Source of the DNA: Streptomyces sp. YIM 130001
GTDB taxonomy: Bacteria > Actinomycetota > Actinomycetes > Streptomycetales > Streptomycetaceae
Direction of reading: 5' to 3'
NCBI RefSeq assembly: GCF_003574445.1
Contig: NZ_KZ984556.1
Span: 1 to 64,000 of the forward strand
DNA: 64,000 bases
The position numbers were made by a program, and so were the translations under genes. Below the pieces are notes generated by a model. The model saw nothing but the letters and a program-made list of their open reading frames with translations, was not told where the DNA came from and did no database searches. Every line of letters begins with the position of its first letter. The stretch's first letter is position 1. Shown in pieces: positions 59,202-64,000 of the stretch.

Positions 59202-59741
59202 TCACTGCAGGCCGGCGGACTCCTCCAGGTACGCGAGGGCGGCCACCGGCTCCTCGGCGAAGAACACCAGGTCGGTCAGCGGGAGCGGCAGGAAGCCCTC
59301 GGCGTCCATCCGCTGGAACTGCTCCTTGAGGCCGTCGTAGAAGCCGGCCGCGTTGAGCAGCACCACGGGCTTGGTGTGGTGGCCGTGCTTCTTGAGCTCC
59401 AGGATCTCGGTCGCCTCGTCCAGAGTGCCCGTACCGCCGACCATGATGACGACGGCGTCGGCCTTGTCCAGGAGTACGGCCTTGCGCTCCGCGAGGTCGC
59501 GGGTGACCACCATCTCGTCGGCGTCCTGCCGGGCCTTGGCGCCGAGGAACTCGACGGAGACGCCCACGAGGCGTCCGCCCGCCTCCTGCACACCGTCCGC
59601 GACGACCTTCATCAGGCCCACGTCGGACCCTCCCCACACCAGGGTGTGGCCGCCCCTGCCGAGAAGCTCGGCGAACTCCCTGGCGGGAGCGGTGTAGCGG
59701 TCGTCGAGGTCGGCGGCGGAGAGGAAGACGCAGATGTTCAT
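59202..59741 (-). CDS. LOG family protein (TIGR00730, cytokinin riboside monophosphate phosphoribohydrolase-like)
   Basis: This 179-residue Rossmann-type LOG protein belongs to a group whose studied members release free bases from nucleoside 5'-monophosphates. Motifs present are the N-terminal VFLSA, GGSDVGLM (for SGGGxxGLM), DLAERKAVLLDKADA and MVGGTGTLDEATEIL (for PGGxGTxxE; the usual Pro is Val). The catalytic Arg and Glu are kept. ATG at 59741 gives the family N-terminus (MNICVFLSA). Just downstream in the same direction lies the SDR operon, 43 bases away. Confidence 0.88.
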   Translation of the reverse strand: MNICVFLSAADLDDRYTAPAREFAELLGRGGHTLVWGGSDVGLMKVVADGVQEAGGRLVGVSVEFLGAKARQDADEMVVTRDLAERKAVLLDKADAVVIMVGGTGTLDEATEILELKKHGHHTKPVVLLNAAGFYDGLKEQFQRMDAEGFLPLPLTDLVFFAEEPVAALAYLEESAGLQ

Positions 59742-59895
59742 GGGGGCAACGCTACGACGCTCCGGTACGGGTCCGTGGGGCCGGTGCGGAAAGCGGCCGG
59801 ATCCGGTCCGGGGGCGAGGAAGAACCGTCGCCTCCGGGGCGCTGTAGAGGTGGGCGGTCGCCGACGCGACCGCGGCTCCCGAGGAGGACAGACAC

Positions 59896-60243
59896 GTGAC
59901 CGAGGAACACCGCATCACCGTCGAAAGGGGCACCCGCCGCGTCACCGTGACCCGTGACGCGCGCGTGCTCGCCGACAGCTCACGACCGCTGCTGCTGCAC
60001 GAGACCGGGTACCCGGTGCGCTACTACCTCCCGCCCGAGGACGTCCGCACGGATCTGCTCGCACCGTCCGACACGCACACGTGGTGCCCCTACAAGGGCA
60101 CCGCGTCCTACTGGTCGCTGCCGGACTCCCCCGACCTGGCCTGGTACTACCCGGACCCCGTTCAGGAAGTGGCGGAGATCCGGGATCACGTGTGCTTCCT
60201 CGCCGTGGATGCCGAGGGCCCCGAGGAACCCGCGGCCTCCTGA
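59896..60243 (+). CDS. DUF427 domain protein
   Basis: This 115-residue single-domain DUF427 protein shows the family pattern VTRDARVLADSSRPLLLHETGYPVRYYLPPEDV, THTWCPYKGTASYWSL and ENxAWxYPxP-like DLAWYYPDPVQEV. Function is not established. The GTG start has GGAGGA about eight bases upstream. Divergent from the LOG gene. Confidence 0.9.
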   Translation: MTEEHRITVERGTRRVTVTRDARVLADSSRPLLLHETGYPVRYYLPPEDVRTDLLAPSDTHTWCPYKGTASYWSLPDSPDLAWYYPDPVQEVAEIRDHVCFLAVDAEGPEEPAAS

Positions 60244-60344
60244 CGTCCCCGGGCTCACTCCAACCCCCTTTCGCAAGAGGCCTGTTCAGGGGCGAGTTTG
60301 GCGCGCACCGATGAGTTCTCGGGGGCGGCGGGGTCTGCCACAGC

Positions 60345-61136
60345 ATGGAAGACATCTCCCGGGTGGACTCGCTCGACGGCACCCCCATCGCCTGCGCGCG
60401 CACGGGGCACGGACCGGCCGTGGTGATCGTCAGCGGCGCTCTGTGCACGGCGGCCGACGAGTCGGCGATCGCCGCTCGGCTCGCCTCCCACGGGTTCACG
60501 GCCGTCACGTACGACCGGCGGGGCCGCGGCGCCAGCGGCGACACCGGCCCGTACGCGGTGGCCAGGGAGGTCGAGGATCTGGCGGCGGTGATCGAGGCGG
60601 CGGGCGGTTCCGCCTTCGTGTACGGCACGTCCTCGGGTGCCGCACTCGCCTTCGAGGCGGCCGCCAGCGGTCTGCCGATCACCAGGGTGGCCGGTTACGA
60701 ACCACCGCTGACCACCGACGAGGACGACACCCCGAGCCGTCTCGCGCACTCCGCACGGGTGCACGCCCTGATCGCGGCCGGCCGGCACGACGACACGGTC
60801 GCGCAGTTCGTGTCGGGCACGGGGGTCCCGCCCGAGGTCATCGACGAGATGCGCGGCACCGAGGCCTGGGCGAGCTGGGTGGCACTGGCACCCAGCATCG
60901 GCTACGACTTCGCGGTGCTCGGCGACAGCCTGGTGCCGGTCGACCGGCTCTCGCGCATCGAGGTGCCGCTGCTCGTCGTCACGGGCGGTGACACCTTCGG
61001 CTGGATGGTCCCGGCGGCACGCCTGGTGGCCGAGTCGGCGCCGTTCGGCGAGCACCGGCTGCTCGCGGGCCAGACGCATGTGGTCTCGCCCGAAGTGCTT
61101 GTCCCGGTCCTCGCGGAGTTCTACGCGGCGACCTGA
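60345..61136 (+). CDS. Alpha/beta hydrolase
   Basis: This 263-residue alpha/beta-hydrolase has oxyanion region VVIVSGALCT, YDRRGRGASGDTGPY, the nucleophile elbow VYGTSSGAAL, an acid region LLVVTGGDTFGW and a C-terminal His in GQTHVVSPEVL. This is the common small esterase/lactonase type of Streptomyces; substrate unknown. No clear ribosome site precedes the ATG. It follows DUF427 by 101 bases and ends at a strong hairpin. Confidence 0.87.
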   Translation: MEDISRVDSLDGTPIACARTGHGPAVVIVSGALCTAADESAIAARLASHGFTAVTYDRRGRGASGDTGPYAVAREVEDLAAVIEAAGGSAFVYGTSSGAALAFEAAASGLPITRVAGYEPPLTTDEDDTPSRLAHSARVHALIAAGRHDDTVAQFVSGTGVPPEVIDEMRGTEAWASWVALAPSIGYDFAVLGDSLVPVDRLSRIEVPLLVVTGGDTFGWMVPAARLVAESAPFGEHRLLAGQTHVVSPEVLVPVLAEFYAAT

Positions 61137-61167
61137 CCCTCGCGGGAGGGGTGCGGGCGGTCACGCG

Positions 61168-61197
61168 AAATGGCCCTCCCGCGTGGGAGGGCCATTT
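61168..61197. terminator. Bidirectional terminator
   Basis: A perfect 13-base-pair stem (AAATGGCCCTCCC / GGGAGGGCCATTT) with a GCGT loop and flanking A and T runs lies between the convergent hydrolase and mnmA genes. Confidence 0.9.
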
Positions 61198-61231
61198 TCT
61201 GTCCGGTGGCCGGTCACCCCCGGCTGAGCGG

Positions 61232-62359
61232 CTACGCGGCAGCAGCCGTCCGGCTCGTCGCGGCGATCGTCGCGGAGCCGACGACGCGGGTGCCGTCGTA
61301 GAGGACGACCGCCTGGCCGGGTGCCACGCCCCGCACCGGCTCCGTGAAGCTGACCCGCAGCTCGTCGTCGACGAACTCGGCCGTCACCGGCGTCTCGTCG
61401 CCGTGCGCCCTCAGCTGTGCGGTGTAGGCGGCGGGGCCGGAAGGTGCCGTACCGCACCAGCGCGGCTTGACCGCGGTCAGCGCGGTGACGTCGAGGGCCT
61501 CGAGCGGGCCGACCGTCACGGTGTTGTCCACCGGCGAGATGTCCAGGACGTAGCGGGGCTTGCCGTCCGGCGCCGGGGTGCCGATGCGCAGGCCCTTGCG
61601 CTGGCCGATGGTGAAACCGTACGCGCCCTCGTGAGTGCCGAGCCGGTCGCCCGCCTCGTCGACGATGTCGCCCTCGGCGCGGCCGAGGCGGGACGTGAGG
61701 AAGCCCTGGGTGTCGCCGTCGGCGATGAAGCAGATGTCGTGGCTGTCGGGCTTCTTGGCGACGGCGAGGCCGCGGCGTTCGGCTTCCGCGCGGATCTCGT
61801 CCTTGGTGGTGACGGTGTCGCCGAGCGGGAACAGCGCGTGGGCGAGCTGGCGCTCGTCCAGCACGCCGAGGACGTAGCTCTGGTCCTTGGCCATGTCGGA
61901 GGCGCGGTGCAGCTCCCTGCTGCCGTCGGCGTCGAGGGCCACGCGCGCGTAGTGCCCGGTGCACACGGCGTCGAAGCCGAGGGCGAGGGCCTTGTCCAGG
62001 AGGGCGGCGAACTTGATCTTCTCGTTGCACCGCAGGCAGGGGTTGGGCGTGCGTCCGGCCTCGTACTCGGCGACGAAGTCCTCCACCACGTCCTCGCGGA
62101 AACGCTCGGCGAGATCCCACACGTAGAACGGGATGCCGATGACGTCGGCCGCCCGGCGGGCGTCGCGGGAGTCCTCCACGGTGCAGCAGCCGCGGGCGCC
62201 GGTCCTGAAGGACTGCGGGTTCGCGGAGAGCGCGAGGTGCACTCCGGTCACGTCGTGGCCGGCTTCGGCGGCACGGGCGGCCGCGACGGCGGAGTCGACC
62301 CCTCCGGACATGGCGGCGAGTACACGGAGGCGGCGCGGGGGCGTGGCATCAGCAGTCAT
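61232..62359 (-). CDS. mnmA: tRNA-specific 2-thiouridylase
   Basis: This 375-residue MnmA thiolates U34 of Glu, Gln and Lys tRNAs. The PP-loop SGGVDS (18-23) binds ATP; the catalytic cysteines lie in PNPCLRCNEKIKF and in PDSHDICFIADGD. The TGHYAR, KDQSYVL and GFTIGQRKGL motifs are typical. ATG 62359 has GGAGAAG directly upstream. The cysteine desulfurase gene that often neighbours it is not seen in the window. Confidence 0.97.
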   Translation of the reverse strand: MTADATPPRRLRVLAAMSGGVDSAVAAARAAEAGHDVTGVHLALSANPQSFRTGARGCCTVEDSRDARRAADVIGIPFYVWDLAERFREDVVEDFVAEYEAGRTPNPCLRCNEKIKFAALLDKALALGFDAVCTGHYARVALDADGSRELHRASDMAKDQSYVLGVLDERQLAHALFPLGDTVTTKDEIRAEAERRGLAVAKKPDSHDICFIADGDTQGFLTSRLGRAEGDIVDEAGDRLGTHEGAYGFTIGQRKGLRIGTPAPDGKPRYVLDISPVDNTVTVGPLEALDVTALTAVKPRWCGTAPSGPAAYTAQLRAHGDETPVTAEFVDDELRVSFTEPVRGVAPGQAVVLYDGTRVVGSATIAATSRTAAAA

Positions 62360-62460
62360 AACTTCTCCAGAGTAGTCGGAACCATCCACTGCCCTTCGAG
62401 CGTTTTCGGTGTCTGTGGGCCCGCCGGGCGTCGCAGGGCACGGGGAGAGGTGGCAGGTCC

Positions 62461-63114
62461 ATGGCCGAAGAGGGCATCAGCCGTCGGAAGCTGCTGATCG
62501 CAGGCGGTGCGACGGTCGTCGTCGGCACGGCGGCGCTGGCGTACCGGGAGGAGCTGTCCCGGCTCTGGTGGCAGGTCCCCGGCGTCGACAGGCAGCGCAC
62601 GGACGGTGAGGTGGACCAGCCGGGCGCCGAGTGGATCGCGGCCTCCCGCTCCAACCTCCGGTACGCGGACCGCCCCGACGACTACCGGATCGACCGCATC
62701 GTCGTGCACGTCACGGAAGGCAGTTTCGACACGGCCGTACGGGTGTTCCGGGACCCGATGCACGCGGCCGCCGCGCACTACGTGATCCGCGCGAAGGACG
62801 GCCATGTCACGCAGATGGCCCGCGAGTTGGACGTCGCCTACCACGCGGGAAACCGGGAGTACAACGAACGCAGCATCGGCATCGAGCACGAGGGCTTCGT
62901 CGACAGGCCGTCGTCGTTCACCAAGGTCATGTACGAGTCGTCGGCCCGCCTCGCCGCGGACATCTGCGCGCGCTACGAGATACCGGTGGACCGCAAGCAC
63001 ATCATCGGCCACGACGAGGTGCCCCGCGCCACCCACACCGACCCGGGCCGCCACTGGGACTGGGACCGCTACATGAAGCTGGTCCGGGCGGCGGCGGAGA
63101 AGCAGAAGGCCTGA
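62461..63114 (+). CDS. Tat-exported N-acetylmuramoyl-L-alanine amidase
   Basis: This 217-residue protein has a twin-arginine signal (GISRRKLLIAGGATVVVGTAALAY) and an amidase_2 (T7 lysozyme/AmpD) domain that cleaves the muramoyl-alanine bond of peptidoglycan. Zinc and catalytic residues appear in RIVVHVTEG, IEHEGF, IIGHDEVPRATHTDPG. Divergent from mnmA with a 101-base gap; the convergent GntR gene follows 27 bases after it. Confidence 0.9.
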   Translation: MAEEGISRRKLLIAGGATVVVGTAALAYREELSRLWWQVPGVDRQRTDGEVDQPGAEWIAASRSNLRYADRPDDYRIDRIVVHVTEGSFDTAVRVFRDPMHAAAAHYVIRAKDGHVTQMARELDVAYHAGNREYNERSIGIEHEGFVDRPSSFTKVMYESSARLAADICARYEIPVDRKHIIGHDEVPRATHTDPGRHWDWDRYMKLVRAAAEKQKA

Positions 63115-63141
63115 GGACGGGGAGGGCCGGCAGCGTCACCG

Positions 63142-63996
63142 TCAGTCGGTGATGGAGGCCCGGAAGCGGTACCGGTCGCCGCGGTAGATGGCGACGGTGA
63201 GCTCCAGGGGGCGCGCGTCCTGGTTGTACGCCAGCTGCGTGGCCACCAGGACAGGGGTGACGTCGGCGATCTCCAGGAGTTCCCGCTCCTCGGCGTTCGG
63301 CTGCCGGGCCTCGACCGAGTAGTCGGCGACGCGCGGGAACTGTCCAGGGGTCGCCGTGCGCAGGGTGGCGTACAGCGAGGCCGTCGTGAAATCGGTCTCG
63401 GCGAGCCGTGGGCACAGCGAGAGGGGCAGCCTGTTGTGCTCGACGACCACGACCAGATCGTCGAGATAGCGCAGTCGCCGCATCTCGAAGAGGTCCGCGC
63501 CCGGCGCGACACGGAGCTCCTCGGCCTCCTGGACGGTCGCCGCGCGCACCGCCGAATCCAGTACGCGACTGCGGGCGGCCAGGCCGTGACGCAGTGCGTA
63601 GTCGGCGAATCCCTGCACGGAACGGCCGCTCGGGGCCGACGAGTTCACGCCCTCGGGGCCGATCACCGCTTCCGCGTCGCCTGCACTCGCGCCTGCACCC
63701 GTACGCGTACTCGTACTCGTACTCGTACTCGTACTCGTACTCGTACTCGCCAGGAACCATCCGCGAGCCGGCGACGATTCGATGACTCCGCGGTCGGCGA
63801 GTTCCGCGAGAGCCGAGCGCATCGTGACGCGTGAGACGGCGTAGCGGGAGGCCAGGACGCGCTCGGAGGGGAGCCGGTCTCCGGCGCGGGCGCCACCGGC
63901 GGTGATGTCGTCCATCAGGCGCGCGGCGATCCGGGCGTACAGCGGGAGCGCGTCGGGATCGAGAAGGCCGCGCGGAAGCGGCGACTCAGAAGGCAT
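63142..63996 (-). CDS. GntR family regulator (HutC type, UTRA domain)
   Basis: In this 284-residue regulator the N-terminal winged helix (YARIAARLMDDITAGGARAGDRLPSERVLASRYAVSRVTMRSALAELADRGVI) is joined to a UTRA effector domain (LFEMRRLRYLDDLVVVVEHNRLPLSLCPRL ... YRFRASITD) by a linker of Ser-Thr repeats encoded by a hexanucleotide microsatellite. HutC-type regulators sense small metabolites such as amino sugars; the target cannot be named. The start lies four bases from the window edge, so the ribosome site and promoter are not visible. Confidence 0.88.
   Translation of the reverse strand: MPSESPLPRGLLDPDALPLYARIAARLMDDITAGGARAGDRLPSERVLASRYAVSRVTMRSALAELADRGVIESSPARGWFLASTSTSTSTSTSTSTRTGAGASAGDAEAVIGPEGVNSSAPSGRSVQGFADYALRHGLAARSRVLDSAVRAATVQEAEELRVAPGADLFEMRRLRYLDDLVVVVEHNRLPLSLCPRLAETDFTTASLYATLRTATPGQFPRVADYSVEARQPNAEERELLEIADVTPVLVATQLAYNQDARPLELTVAIYRGDRYRFRASITD
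63707..63748. repeat. In-frame hexanucleotide microsatellite (GTACTC)7
   Basis: Seven exact GTACTC units, preceded by one variant GTACGC, lie inside the GntR gene and encode alternating Ser and Thr in the linker between its two domains. Confidence 0.95.
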
Positions 63997-64000
63997 ACCA

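Noticed and set aside
1..64000. Biosynthetic gene cluster, prophage, integrative element or tRNA gene
   Set aside because: No polyketide, NRPS or terpene genes, integrase, transposase, phage structural genes, att-like repeats or cloverleaf sequences were recognised by reading.

Overview
The window is high-GC (mostly G or C at third codon positions), gene-dense and full of long shadow reading frames, and its proteins are typical of a Streptomyces chromosomal core. Supporting signs are a class I KARI, a monofunctional proline dehydrogenase, AccB-type carboxyltransferase, Tat-exported enzymes, small actinobacterial proteins and the Streptomyces intergenic repeat built around a CTCAATCGCCGGA core. 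From memory, the gene order resembles the S. coelicolor region running from accB down to mnmA. No prophage, IS element, CRISPR array, rRNA or tRNA gene, or biosynthetic gene cluster is visible.

Layout. 1-9.2 kb: the 5' part of accB, a YceI protein, a secreted Gly-rich-tail protein, then branched-chain amino acid genes cimA, ilvE and leuB with a TolB-like secreted protein between them. 9.3-14.4 kb: a Tat-exported phosphatase, a 44-residue basic protein, an NADPH oxidoreductase, a TetR regulator with its palindrome, and an SGNH hydrolase. 14.4-18.4 kb: proline catabolism (proline dehydrogenase, pruA) divergent from a PucR regulator. 18.5-24.5 kb: a strongly asymmetric heterodimeric ABC exporter and a divergent TetR/MFS pair. 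24.6-30.3 kb: serA, ilvC, ilvN and ilvB, the last behind a leader-peptide attenuator. 30.3-38.1 kb: a GGDEF/degenerate-EAL protein (cdgE-like), a D-2-hydroxyacid dehydrogenase, an aldo/keto reductase, kptA, a lipoprotein sugar dehydrogenase and a DUF6191 protein. 38.1-48.3 kb: a large LuxR (LAL) regulator with a coupled 56-residue protein, an acidic membrane protein, an MMPL transporter and phospholipase C. 48.7-55.0 kb: gatCAB with a small gene inserted between gatA and gatB, then an rmdB-like c-di-GMP protein. 55.3-64.0 kb: ligA in an operon with a MetE-like protein and an SDR, then a LOG-family protein, DUF427, a hydrolase, mnmA, a Tat amidase and a GntR regulator.

The genes mostly serve primary metabolism. 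IlvB/N/C with IlvE make Val and Ile, CimA and LeuB offer a threonine-independent route to 2-oxobutyrate (LeuB also serves Leu synthesis), SerA makes serine, GatCAB and MnmA act on tRNA, LigA seals DNA and AccB supplies malonyl-CoA.

I see no complete new system. The features most worth a second look are the ABC exporter with one wholly dead ATP site, the structured cimA leader that resembles the ilvB attenuator, a G9 tract that may shift the MMPL C-terminus, a G11 tract at a ribosome-binding site, a tandem array of terminator half-stems behind gatB, the nested minisatellite before gatC, and several uncharacterised small proteins.
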